From contig OY969917.1 of NCBI GenBank assembly GCA_963704565.1, positions 2,976,001 through 3,040,000 on the forward strand: 64,000 bases of DNA. The letters are read 5' to 3'. Shown here in pieces: positions 50,596 through 57,955 of the stretch (position 1 is the first letter of the stretch; each line of letters starts with the position of its first letter). Under the pieces are notes generated by a model. That model ran no database searches. It was not told the origin of the DNA and saw only the letters and a program-made list of their open reading frames with translations. The stretch is from Rhodoblastus sp963704565. Its GTDB lineage: Bacteria; Pseudomonadota; Alphaproteobacteria; Rhizobiales; Beijerinckiaceae. A program made the position numbers and the translations under genes.

Positions 50596-51263
50596 AACAG
50601 CAACAAGCTTTTTCCTGGCTCGACGATTTCGCGCCGCTCGCCCGGCTCGACCGCGCGGCGCGCGAGGCCTTGGCGCGTCTGCCCGAGTGGCGGGTCCAGC
50701 GCGGCAAGCAGCTTTTCGCGCCGGGCGCTCCCTGCCAGGGTTTTCTTCTGTTGCTCGAAGGCCGGGTCCGCGTCGGCCTGACGGCGGCGAACGGCCGCCG
50801 GCTGCTGCTCTACCGGGTGGCGCCGGGCCAGACCTGCGTCCAGACCACGCTCTGCCTGATGGGCGAACTGGAATATAGCGCCGAGGGCGTCGCCGAGACC
50901 GATCTGCGCTTCGTCCTCGTTCCACCGCCTTTGTTCGAGCGGCTGTTGCGCGAATCGCCGGATTTCGCCCGTTTCGTCTTCGAGCGCTTCGGCGCGCGGC
51001 TGGCGGAAATGACCCGGCTGATCGAAACCATCGCCTTCCTGCGGCTGGACGCGCGGCTGGCCGCCGCCTTGCTCGCCCGCGCCGACGTTGAAGGCGCGCT
51101 GACGGCGACCCATCAGGATCTCGCGGAGGACATTGGCGCGGCGCGCGAGGTGGTGAGCCGCCAGCTCGCCGAATTCCAGCGCGCCGGCCTGCTGCGGCTG
51201 GCGCGCGGGCGGATCAGCCTGACCGATCGCGCCGGCCTCGCCGATCTCGCCTGTGTGACCTGA
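50592..51263 (+). CDS. Crp/Fnr-family regulator (probable CTG start)
   Basis: A 223-residue cyclic-nucleotide-fold regulator. The sensor domain has GFLLLLEGRVRVGLTAANGRR and RVAPGQTCVQTTLCLMG; the helix-turn-helix is HQDLAEDIGAAREVVSRQLAEFQRAGLL. There is no N-terminal Fnr cysteine cluster, so it does not hold an Fe-S cluster of that type. In frame no ATG or GTG falls in a suitable position; CTG at 50592 has AGGAGG seven bases upstream and overlaps the TGA of the zinc-ribbon gene, making it the best start. Confidence 0.82.
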   Translation: MKQQQAFSWLDDFAPLARLDRAAREALARLPEWRVQRGKQLFAPGAPCQGFLLLLEGRVRVGLTAANGRRLLLYRVAPGQTCVQTTLCLMGELEYSAEGVAETDLRFVLVPPPLFERLLRESPDFARFVFERFGARLAEMTRLIETIAFLRLDARLAAALLARADVEGALTATHQDLAEDIGAAREVVSRQLAEFQRAGLLRLARGRISLTDRAGLADLACVT

Positions 51264-51346
51264 ATCACCGACTCTTGCGTAAAAACCCTCGAATGTGCCT
51301 GTGACGTCCGCAACGTCGCTTTCTGTATGGACCCAAGGAGTTTCCC

Positions 51347-51535
51347 ATGCCCGTCAATGTCGGAACGATCGACCGCATCCTGCGCGTCGTCGTCGGCCTC
51401 GCCCTCATCGCTTTGGTCTTCGTCGGCCCGAAAACGCCGTGGGGCTGGATCGGCGTGATCCCGCTGCTCACCGGCCTGGTGCGCTTCTGCCCGGCCTATA
51501 CTTTGCTCGGCCTGAACACCTGCGCGAAAAAGTAA
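51347..51535 (+). CDS. DUF2892 (YgaP-like) small membrane protein
   Basis: A 62-residue inner-membrane protein of two helices: VGTIDRILRVVVGLALIALVFVG, then GWIGVIPLLTGLVRFCPAYTLLGLNTC. The RFCPxYxLLGxxTC end is the DUF2892 signature. Such proteins often accompany rhodaneses and are controlled by Crp/Fnr or ArsR regulators; here the regulator is immediately upstream, 84 bases away. AAGGAG precedes ATG 51347. Function not established. Confidence 0.88.
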   Translation: MPVNVGTIDRILRVVVGLALIALVFVGPKTPWGWIGVIPLLTGLVRFCPAYTLLGLNTCAKK

Positions 51536-51538
51536 GTT

Positions 51539-52483
51539 TTACACCACGTGCTCAGGGGCCAGGGCGCAGGCGCGGTCCGGGTCGATCTCGATCTGGACCG
51601 TGGCGTGGTTGATGCGGAAGTTCCGCGCAAGATCGGCTGCGAGCTGGTGCAGAAAAACGTCGCCGGGATGGCCGCCGGGCATGACCAGATGACAGGTGAG
51701 CGCGATTTCGGTCGTGCTCATCGGCCAGACGTGAAGATCGTGCAGCGCCGCGACGCCCGAACGCCCGGCCAGGAAAGCGCGCACCCGATCCGGGTCGATA
51801 TGATTGGGCGCCGCCGACATCGACATGGCGAAGGCCTCCCGCAGCAGGCCCCAGGTTCCCCACAGGATGACGGCGTTGATCGCCAGACTGACCGCGGGGT
51901 CGAGCCAGAACCATCGCGTCAGCAGGATCAGAAGGCCGGCGACGACCACGCCCGCCGAGACGAAGGCGTCGGAGGCCATGTGCAGGAAGGCGGCGCGCAG
52001 ATTGATGTCGTCCCTGCCCGAGGCGAACAGCCAGGCGGTGACGCCATTGATGACGACGCCCAGCGCGGCCACCATCATGATGGTCTTGCCCGCGACCGGC
52101 TCCGGCGCCAACAGGCGCAAGATCGCCTCCCAGGAGATCGCCCCGACCGCCACCAGCAGGAAAACGGCGTTGGCCAAAGCGGCCAGGATCGAGGAGCCGA
52201 GCAGGCCATAGGAAAAGCGCGGCGTCGGCGGGCGCTTGACCATTTCGCTGGCGAGCCAGGCGAGGCCGAGGCCGAGCGCGTCGCTCAGATTATGGCCGGC
52301 GTCCGCCAGCAAGGCGGTGGAATTGCCGAGCACGCCATAGACGACTTCGGCGACGATGAAGGCAAGGTTGAGGGCGATGCCGATGGCGAAGGCCCGCCCG
52401 AAACTGGCCGGCGCGTGCGAATGACCGGCGTGATCGTGGCCGCCATGCCCGTGATCGTGGTGATGATCGTGGTCGCCGCTCAT
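51539..52483 (-). CDS. cation diffusion facilitator metal exporter (CzcD/ZitB-like)
   Basis: A 314-residue CDF transporter exchanging Zn2+ (perhaps Co2+/Cd2+) for protons. The N terminus is His-rich (GDHDHHHDHGHGGHDHAGHSH). Six helices contain the metal sites HN..D in ALLADAGHNLSDALG and HMASD in AAFLHMASDAFVS, the HxxxD pattern of zinc transporters. The cytoplasmic C-terminal domain includes LHDLHVWPMS. It is convergent with the DUF2892 gene, three bases apart. Confidence 0.92.
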   Translation of the reverse strand: MSGDHDHHHDHGHGGHDHAGHSHAPASFGRAFAIGIALNLAFIVAEVVYGVLGNSTALLADAGHNLSDALGLGLAWLASEMVKRPPTPRFSYGLLGSSILAALANAVFLLVAVGAISWEAILRLLAPEPVAGKTIMMVAALGVVINGVTAWLFASGRDDINLRAAFLHMASDAFVSAGVVVAGLLILLTRWFWLDPAVSLAINAVILWGTWGLLREAFAMSMSAAPNHIDPDRVRAFLAGRSGVAALHDLHVWPMSTTEIALTCHLVMPGGHPGDVFLHQLAADLARNFRINHATVQIEIDPDRACALAPEHVV

Positions 52484-52537
52484 CTATCGCGTCTCGTCTT
52501 CAGCCGAAAATTTTCCCGGCGCGGCGATTTAAAGGGC

Positions 52538-52566
52538 TTGTCCCGCCGTCGCCTTGCCGCTATACA
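52538..52566 (+). promoter_or_regulatory. candidate promoter for tRNA-Ala
   Basis: TTGTCC and TATACA are separated by exactly 17 bases, 59 bases before the tRNA. The -10 box is close to consensus. A leader of about 50 bases would be processed away. Confidence 0.6.
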
Positions 52567-52625
52567 CCCGCCCACGCCTCGCCGCCACGCGGTTGTCATC
52601 CCAATGACTTGAAGAGACGTAATCT

Positions 52626-52701
<76 letters not shown>

Positions 52702-52901
52702 AATTGATCTTGCAGGATATTGGTCCGATTCGCGGCTGTTCGGGCGCGCCGTCGGCGCGCGGCCGAAGGCGCGGAGGTCCATGCGCATGAGGTTGCGCGA
52801 CTTCCTTCCGTCAACCTTTATTTTGGTTTGAACTTTACCGCGCCGTCGTAAGCTGAAATGTTGACCGCGTTTCCAAGAGTTGAGTTTGTTTGGAGCCTGT
52901 C

Positions 52902-53516
52902 ATGCGTAAATTGGCGCAACTCTTTCTGGTTTTCGCCGCCTTTCTGTTCGCGCCCGCCGCGCTGGCGCGAGTCCAGATTACGATCGATCTGTCCGCGCAG
53001 CGGATGGATGTGCAGGCTTCCAATGGGGAAAGCTATTCCTGGCCGATTTCATCGGCGCGCGCCGGCTATGTGACGCCGCGCGGGGTTTATGCGCCAAGCT
53101 CTTTGCAGTCCATGCATTATTCAAAAAAATATCATCACTCTCCGATGCCGCATTCGATTTTCTTCCATGGCGGCTACGCCATTCATGGGACATATGCGAC
53201 AAGGTGGCTCGGTCATCCGGCCTCCCATGGCTGCGTCCGCATTACGCCGGCCGCCGCCGCCACGCTTTATTCCCTGGTCCGCGCCGAAGGCGCCACGATC
53301 AGGATCATTGGCTCGCCGCCGCCCAGCCGCCATTTTGCGCATGAATGGCGCCATCACGGGAATCACCGCCACTACGCCGGCGACTGGCGGGGCCACGGCC
53401 ATCATCATCATTATGCTTACGCGGGAGGCGGTCATCACTCGCACGTCCTGTCCTATGCGCCGGCCCCGCATGGCTCCAATGCAACCGGCGTGTTCGGCCT
53501 GATCATGAACCGCTAG
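52902..53516 (+). CDS. L,D-transpeptidase (YkuD/ErfK type) with His-rich tail
   Basis: A 204-residue exported enzyme that forms 3-3 crosslinks in peptidoglycan or anchors proteins to it. Signal peptide residues 1-22 end in ALA. The catalytic motif HGTYATRWLG then HPASHGCVRITP, with Cys near 111, is complete. From about residue 142 the tail is rich in His (15) and aromatic residues (RHHGNHRHYAGDW, HGHHHHYAYAGGGHH), a possible metal-binding addition. ATG 52902 is chosen at the signal peptide. The TAG stop is the first three bases of TAGAGC of repeat copy C. Confidence 0.88.
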   Translation: MRKLAQLFLVFAAFLFAPAALARVQITIDLSAQRMDVQASNGESYSWPISSARAGYVTPRGVYAPSSLQSMHYSKKYHHSPMPHSIFFHGGYAIHGTYATRWLGHPASHGCVRITPAAAATLYSLVRAEGATIRIIGSPPPSRHFAHEWRHHGNHRHYAGDWRGHGHHHHYAYAGGGHHSHVLSYAPAPHGSNATGVFGLIMNR

Positions 53517-53617
53517 AGCATTTTCCGTTCCTTCGGAATCGGAAGAACGCTCTAGCCCATTGTTTCAACGCATATTCTTGTCAAAAAAGTCTGCAACTTT
53601 TTGGGAATATGCTCTAG
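53513..53617 (+). repeat. bipartite palindromic repeat, copy C (full, about 105 bp)
   Basis: Both arms are present, with perfect ends CTAGAGC and GCTCTAG. The first arm pairs AGAGC..TTCCG with CGGAAG..GCTCT; the second is GCATATTC...GAATATGC with inner AAAAAGT / ACTTTTT. It holds the TAG stop of the L,D-transpeptidase on the plus strand and, on the minus strand, the last codons and stop of the SemiSWEET gene. Confidence 0.87.
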
Positions 53618-53897
53618 CTTCCCGCAGCGCCCGCAACGACGCGTCATAGCGCAGCTTCAGGAGAATGATCAGCAGGTTCAGCGCAACGGTGATGGCGTTG
53701 AACAGGACGACCGAGAGCGAGCCGATCAGGACGCCATAGGTCAGCCAGAGGGCGCAGCCGATTACGAAGGTGATCTGGGTGACGAGCGAAATCGAGGTTG
53801 CGTCGCGGCTGCGCAGGATCTTGATCGCCTGTGGCGTCCAGCACAGGGTCGTCAGCGTCCCCGCGAGGAATCCGACCAGTTCGGTTTCTGGAGCCAC
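53565..53897 (-). CDS. SemiSWEET / PQ-loop small sugar transporter-like protein
   Basis: A 110-residue triple-helix-bundle protein. TLCWTPQAIKILRSRDATSISL has the PQ-loop, and FVIGCALWLTYGVL and VLFNAITVALNLLIILLKL complete helices two and three. SemiSWEETs dimerise to make a sugar pore. Start GTG 53897 follows AAAGGA; this gives a normal length up to about residue 90. The last 15 residues (AYSQKVADFFDKNMR) and the stop codon are read out of repeat copy C, so the C terminus has been replaced or extended by the repeat. Confidence 0.85.
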   Translation of the reverse strand: MAPETELVGFLAGTLTTLCWTPQAIKILRSRDATSISLVTQITFVIGCALWLTYGVLIGSLSVVLFNAITVALNLLIILLKLRYDASLRALREARAYSQKVADFFDKNMR

Positions 53898-53929
53898 GCC
53901 ATGTTCCTTTGCCGATAGGGGCGGGCGCC

Positions 53930-55018
53930 TCAAACGCCGCCGTAAAGCCGGGCCATGACCCGCGCGGTATAATCCACCATCGGAACCACGCGCGCATAAT
54001 TCAGGCGGGTGGGGCCGATGACGCCGAGAACGCCGACGATCCGGCGCTCGGAATCGCGGAAGGGCGCGGCGATCATCGACGAGCCGGACAGGGAAAACAA
54101 CTTGTTTTCCGAACCGATGAAAATGCGCACGCCCTCGCCCTCTTCGGCGCGGGCGAGGAGGTCGATGACTTCGCTCTTGGTTTCGAGATCGTCGAACAGC
54201 AGGCGAATTCGTTCGAGATCGCCTATGGCCGTCAGATCTTCGAGCAGATTGGCCTGACCGCGCACGATCAGATTCTGTGCCGCGCCGGCCGGCCCGGCCC
54301 AGATCGCCAAACCGGCGTCCACCAGCCGCGCCGTCAGCGTGTCCAGCTCCGCCTGGGCGGCCAGACGCGACATCTCGATCTCGTCGCGCACTTGCGACAG
54401 GGTCCGGCCCCGCAGGCGGGCGTTGAGATAATTGCCCGCCTCGATCAGGGCCGAGGCCGGCAGATCGGCGGTCACCGGCAGGACGCGGTTTTCGACCGAA
54501 CCGTCCTCCGAGACCAGGATCGCCAGCGCCTTTTCCGGCTCAAGCCGCACGAATTCGATCTGTTTCAGCCGGCTGTTGTCCTTGCTCGTCAACACCACGC
54601 AGGCGCCGCGCGTCAGGCCGGAGAGCAGCAGGCCGGCTTCCGACAATGCCTCCTCCATGCTGCGCTCGCGCGACACGGCGCTCAATTGCGCTTCGATCCG
54701 GCCGCGCTCCAGCTCGGTCAGATCGCCGATCTGAAGCAGGGAATCGACGAAAAAACGCAGGCCGAGTTCGGTCGGCAGCCGTCCGGCGCTGGTGTGGGGC
54801 GAATAGACCAGGCCAAGCTCCTCCAGATCCTGCATGACATTGCGCACCGAGGCCGGCGACAAAGGCAAGGTCAGGAGGCGGGACAGATGGCGCGAGCCGA
54901 CGGGCTCGCCGCTGGCGAGATAGCTTTCGACAATATTGCGGAAAATCTCGCGCGAGCGTTGGTCAAGACGCGAAAGCGCCCCCGCGCCGGAAGCCGGGAA
55001 TTCTGGATTTGCTGCCAT
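53930..55018 (-). CDS. hrcA: heat-inducible transcription repressor HrcA
   Basis: A 362-residue repressor that binds CIRCE elements of groESL and dnaK operons. The winged-helix N domain is LDQRSREIFRNIVESYLASGEPVGSRHLSRLL, followed by LPLSPASVRNVMQDLEELGLVYSPHTSAGRLPTELGLRFFVDSLL, the family signature. The GAF-like effector part and C-terminal GVLGVIGPTRLNYARVVPMVDYTARVM are present. No CIRCE sequence was seen in this window. grpE, its common partner, lies 27 kb away beside glnD. Confidence 0.95.
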   Translation of the reverse strand: MAANPEFPASGAGALSRLDQRSREIFRNIVESYLASGEPVGSRHLSRLLTLPLSPASVRNVMQDLEELGLVYSPHTSAGRLPTELGLRFFVDSLLQIGDLTELERGRIEAQLSAVSRERSMEEALSEAGLLLSGLTRGACVVLTSKDNSRLKQIEFVRLEPEKALAILVSEDGSVENRVLPVTADLPASALIEAGNYLNARLRGRTLSQVRDEIEMSRLAAQAELDTLTARLVDAGLAIWAGPAGAAQNLIVRGQANLLEDLTAIGDLERIRLLFDDLETKSEVIDLLARAEEGEGVRIFIGSENKLFSLSGSSMIAAPFRDSERRIVGVLGVIGPTRLNYARVVPMVDYTARVMARLYGGV

Positions 55019-55062
55019 GGCAAATATTTACGCGGCGCGCCGGACGATGCAAGGGGCCCAAA

Positions 55063-55107
55063 GCAGCGTGCGAAAAAGTGGATCACGGTTTTTCGCAAAA
55101 ACGCTGC
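55063..55107. repeat. second palindromic repeat, RPE-like (single copy here)
   Basis: GCAGCGT is matched by ACGCTGC at the far end, and inside it GCGAAAAA is matched by TTTTTCGC, around GTGGATCACGG. This pattern resembles small dispersed palindromes common in Rhizobiales. It lies between hrcA and the rpsT terminator. Confidence 0.6.
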
Positions 55108-55130
55108 GAAAACCGAAGAATCCAACCGCC

Positions 55131-55163
55131 AAAACAAAAACCCCGCCGAGACGCTCGGCGGGG
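55131..55163 (-). terminator. intrinsic terminator of rpsT
   Basis: On the minus strand CCCCGCCGAG, a three-base loop and CTCGGCGGGG are followed by TTTTTGTTTT. The ten-base-pair stem is perfect and the T tract strong. It begins 24 bases after the rpsT stop. Confidence 0.9.
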
Positions 55164-55186
55164 TTAAATCTCTGCAAAATAAGGTT

Positions 55187-55459
55187 TCAGGCCTTTTTGC
55201 CGAGCGCGGCGACGCTGGCGGTCAGGCGCGAAACCTTGCGCGAGGCGGTGTTCTTGTGAACGATGCCCTTCTGCGCGGCGCGCATCAGGACCGGCTCGGC
55301 GGCGGCGAGAGCGGTCTTGGCGGCGACCTGATCGCCGGCGCCGATGGCTTCCTCGACCTTGCGGATGAAAGTGCGCATTTTGCTGCGGCGCTGCCGGTTG
55401 ACGGCGGTGCGGCGTGTGATTTGACGGACGGCCTTTTTAGCCGATCTGGTATTCGCCAT
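55187..55459 (-). CDS. rpsT: 30S ribosomal protein S20
   Basis: A 90-residue basic protein of the small subunit binding 16S rRNA. MANTRSAKKAVRQITRRTAVNRQRRS and AAEPVLMRAAQKGIVHKNTASRKVSRL are diagnostic. ATG 55459 is the normal start. A long leader of about 85 bases carries a GC hairpin, and a strong promoter and terminator frame the gene as a single unit. In many alphaproteobacteria dnaA lies directly downstream; here hrcA does instead. Confidence 0.97.
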   Translation of the reverse strand: MANTRSAKKAVRQITRRTAVNRQRRSKMRTFIRKVEEAIGAGDQVAAKTALAAAEPVLMRAAQKGIVHKNTASRKVSRLTASVAALGKKA

Positions 55460-55517
55460 GAGGATCCCCGGACGAAAGCGCGCGCCCGAACATCGTGACC
55501 GCGCCTCAAAACGATGA

Positions 55518-55538
55518 CGGCGCCTCATGCAGGCGCCG
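55518..55538 (-). other. GC hairpin in the rpsT leader
   Basis: CGGCGCCT and AGGCGCCG form an eight-base-pair stem around CATGC, about 60 bases before rpsT. S20 synthesis is autogenously controlled in enterobacteria; whether this stem plays a part is unknown. Confidence 0.5.
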
Positions 55539-55550
55539 CGTGTGGGGCGC

Positions 55551-55579
55551 TTATAAGCGCGAAACGGGCGTTTCGTCAA
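55551..55579 (-). promoter_or_regulatory. promoter of rpsT
   Basis: Minus-strand TTGACG and TTATAA with exactly 17 bases between, 92 bases before the rpsT start. Both boxes are near consensus, as expected for a ribosomal protein gene. Confidence 0.7.
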
Positions 55580-55610
55580 CGCGCGAATCGCGATTCCCCC
55601 GCGCAAGCCA

Positions 55611-56384
55611 TCATCTGTTCTTGAAATGGGCCTGACGCTTCTCGATGAAAGCCGTCATGCCTTCCTTCTGATCAAGGGTCGCGAATGCGGCGTGGAAGTT
55701 CCGCCGCTCGAATTTGACCCCCTCGGTCAGGGTCGATTCATAAGCCGAATTGATGCAGTCCTTGATCTGCATGGTGATCGGCAGCGACATGGAGGCGATC
55801 TGCCGCGCGGTCTTCACCGCCTCCTCGACCAGTTGGTCGAGCGGCACGATGCGGGAGACCAGCCCCGCGCGTTCGGCTTCCTGCGCGTCCATCATCCGGC
55901 CGGTCAGGCACATTTCCATCGCCTTCGACTTGCCGACGAAACGCGCCAGGCGCTGGGTGCCGCCGGCGCCGGGCAGAATGCCGAGTTTCACTTCCGGCTG
56001 GCCGAATTTGGCGTTTTCGGCGGCAAGGATGAAATCGCACATCATCGCCAGTTCGCAGCCGCCGCCGAGGGCGAAGCCCGCGACCGCCGCGATGGCCGGC
56101 TTGCGGAAATAGGAAATCCGCTCCCAGCTGCGGATCGTGTCGCTGAGATAGGCGTCCATATAGGTCAGGAGCTGCAACTCCTTGATGTCGGCGCCGGCGG
56201 CGAAGGCCTTTTCGGAGCCGGTCAGCACCAAGGCGCCGATGTCGGGGTCCATTTCGAATTCTTCCAGCGCCACGTTCAATTCCTGGATCAAACGCGAATT
56301 CAGGGCGTTCAGCGCCTTGGGGCGGTCGAGCCGGATAATTCCGACCGCGCCATCGGTTTCGACAATGATGTTCTGATAGGACAT
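55611..56384 (-). CDS. enoyl-CoA hydratase
   Basis: A 257-residue crotonase hydrating trans-2-enoyl-CoA in beta-oxidation or related pathways. The oxyanion pocket is KAFAAGADIKEL and VAGFALGGGCELAMMCD; the two catalytic Glu are in GGGCELAM and FGQPEVKLGILPGAGGTQRL. C-terminal FATLDQKEGMTAFIEKRQAHFK is the family end. Length and motifs match the short-chain (EchA/FadB1-like) type. It is 45 bases after cysK, same strand. Confidence 0.94.
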   Translation of the reverse strand: MSYQNIIVETDGAVGIIRLDRPKALNALNSRLIQELNVALEEFEMDPDIGALVLTGSEKAFAAGADIKELQLLTYMDAYLSDTIRSWERISYFRKPAIAAVAGFALGGGCELAMMCDFILAAENAKFGQPEVKLGILPGAGGTQRLARFVGKSKAMEMCLTGRMMDAQEAERAGLVSRIVPLDQLVEEAVKTARQIASMSLPITMQIKDCINSAYESTLTEGVKFERRNFHAAFATLDQKEGMTAFIEKRQAHFKNR

Positions 56385-56429
56385 GGCTCACCTGCGGCGG
56401 CCCGCAGGGGCCGCGAAAAGGGATACGGC

Positions 56430-57413
56430 TCACAGGCCGTCGAAGAGGGCGGTGGAAAGATAGCGTTCGGCGAAAGACGGGATGATGATGACGATGTTCT
56501 TGCCTTCCGAACTCGGGCGCGCCGCCACCTGAAGCGCCGCCGCGACCGCCGCGCCCGAGGAAATGCCGATCGGCGCCCCTTCGATGCGGGCGACCTCGCG
56601 CGCCATCGCCACCGCGGTCGCGCTGTCGACGGTCACCACTTCGTCGATCACGCCGGTATCGAGCACCGGCGGGACGAAGCCGGCGCCAATGCCTTGAATC
56701 TTGTGGGGGCCGGGCTGGCCGCCCGACAGGACGGGCAATTCGGCGGGCTCGACCGCCACCATTTTCAATCCCGGCTTGCGGGCTTTCAGAACTTGGCCGA
56801 TTCCGGTGATGGTGCCGCCGGTGCCGACGCCGGAAATGACGATATCGACCGCGCCATCGGTGTCGTTCCAGATTTCCTCCGCCGTGGTGCGGCGATGGAT
56901 CGCCGGATTGGCCGGATTTTCGAATTGCGCCGGGGTGATCGCGCCGGGCGTGGCGGCGACCATTTCGGCGGCCTTGGCGATGGCGCCCTTCATGCCCTGC
57001 GCCGCCGGCGTCAGCACCAGTTCGGCGCCCAGAAGCGCCAGCATCTTGCGCCGCTCGATCGACATCGATTCCGGCATGACCAGGATGAGCTTGTAGCCGC
57101 GCGCCGCCGCCACGAAAGCCAAAGCGATGCCGGTATTGCCGGAGGTCGGCTCGATCAGCACGCTTTGGCCTGGCGCGATCAGACCCTCGGCTTCGAGCGC
57201 GTCGATCATCGCCACGCCGATGCGGTCCTTCACCGAGGCGATCGGATTGAAGAATTCAAGTTTCGCCAGAAGGTTCGCCTTGACGCCGCGCGCCGCCGCG
57301 AGGCGGTCGAACCGCACCAAAGGCGTGTCGCCGATGGTGTCGGTCATCGAATCGTAAATCTTGCCGCGCCCGGGCTTTTTCGCGGTGGCTTCCGGATTGC
57401 TGGGCTGGGTCAT
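56430..57413 (-). CDS. cysK: cysteine synthase A (O-acetylserine sulfhydrylase)
   Basis: A 327-residue PLP enzyme forming cysteine from O-acetylserine and sulfide. The PLP Lys is in FFNPIASVKDRIG, the substrate loop is EPTSGNTGIALAF, and the phosphate-binding GVGTGGTITGIG and ISSGAAVAAAL are clear. N-terminal residues 1-15 are an extension before IYDSMTDTIGDTPLV. A 20-base perfect palindrome lies in the dut-cysK gap. Confidence 0.96.
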   Translation of the reverse strand: MTQPSNPEATAKKPGRGKIYDSMTDTIGDTPLVRFDRLAAARGVKANLLAKLEFFNPIASVKDRIGVAMIDALEAEGLIAPGQSVLIEPTSGNTGIALAFVAAARGYKLILVMPESMSIERRKMLALLGAELVLTPAAQGMKGAIAKAAEMVAATPGAITPAQFENPANPAIHRRTTAEEIWNDTDGAVDIVISGVGTGGTITGIGQVLKARKPGLKMVAVEPAELPVLSGGQPGPHKIQGIGAGFVPPVLDTGVIDEVVTVDSATAVAMAREVARIEGAPIGISSGAAVAAALQVAARPSSEGKNIVIIIPSFAERYLSTALFDGL

Positions 57414-57455
57414 CGCGTCGCTCCATGCGGAGATTCTTTTTGGGCGCCGAATTTA

Positions 57456-57475
57456 ACAAGCCTCCGGAGGCTTGT
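57456..57475 (-). terminator. 20-bp perfect palindrome between dut and cysK, possible terminator
   Basis: ACAAGCCTCCGGAGGCTTGT is its own reverse complement. In the minus-strand transcript it would form a stem-loop 18 bases after the dut stop and 42 bases before cysK, followed by TAAATTC, which is a weak U tract. It may stop or slow transcription from ubiE-ubiB-coaBC-dut, or serve as a protein-binding site. Confidence 0.5.
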
Positions 57476-57493
57476 CGATGAAGACGCTTTTCA

Positions 57494-57955
57494 TCAATCC
57501 GTCGCGCTTTCCCGGCCGGTCGAGCCAAAGCCGCCGGCGCCGCGCGCGGTTTCGGACAGTCCATCGACCACGACCAGCCGCGCCTGGACCACCGGCGCGA
57601 CCACCATTTGCGCGATGCGGTCGCCGCGCCCGATCTCGAAAGGCTCAGGCCCGAGATTGATCAGAATGACGCCGACCTCGCCGCGATAGTCGCTGTCGAT
57701 GGTCCCCGGCGTGTTCACCACGGTCACCCCATGTTTCAAGGCGAGGCCGGACCGAGGCCGGACCTGGGCCTCGAATCCGGGTGGAATTTCGAGCGCCAGC
57801 CCCGTGGGGATCAGGCGTCTTTCGCCGGGCCGCAGAATTTCCCGGGCGCCGGACGCCAGCGCGGCGAGAAGATCGAAGCCGGCGGCGCCGCCGCTCTGAT
57901 AGGAGGGGAGCGGCAGGCCTCCAGCGTGGGCAAGTCTTTTGATGCGGATTTCCAT
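57494..57955 (-). CDS. dut: dUTP diphosphatase
   Basis: A 153-residue trimeric enzyme that hydrolyses dUTP to dUMP, keeping uracil out of DNA. All five motifs are present: AGFDL, PRSGLALKHGV, NTPGTIDSDYRGEV, RGDRIAQMV and RGAGGFGSTG. The C-terminal motif 5 is intact. The start ATG directly abuts the coaBC stop, indicating translational coupling. Confidence 0.96.
   Translation of the reverse strand: MEIRIKRLAHAGGLPLPSYQSGGAAGFDLLAALASGAREILRPGERRLIPTGLALEIPPGFEAQVRPRSGLALKHGVTVVNTPGTIDSDYRGEVGVILINLGPEPFEIGRGDRIAQMVVAPVVQARLVVVDGLSETARGAGGFGSTGRESATD

Noticed and set aside
52742..52760. Terminator after tRNA-Ala
   Set aside because: A GC hairpin (GCGCGCC/GGCGCGC) is present but no T tract follows, so it is not called.
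53930..55018. CIRCE operator for HrcA in the window
   Set aside because: No TTAGCACTC-N9-GAGTGCTAA match was found near hrcA or grpE.
55019..55186. Replication origin near rpsT/hrcA
   Set aside because: No DnaA boxes (TTATCCACA-like) or AT-rich unwinding region were seen here.
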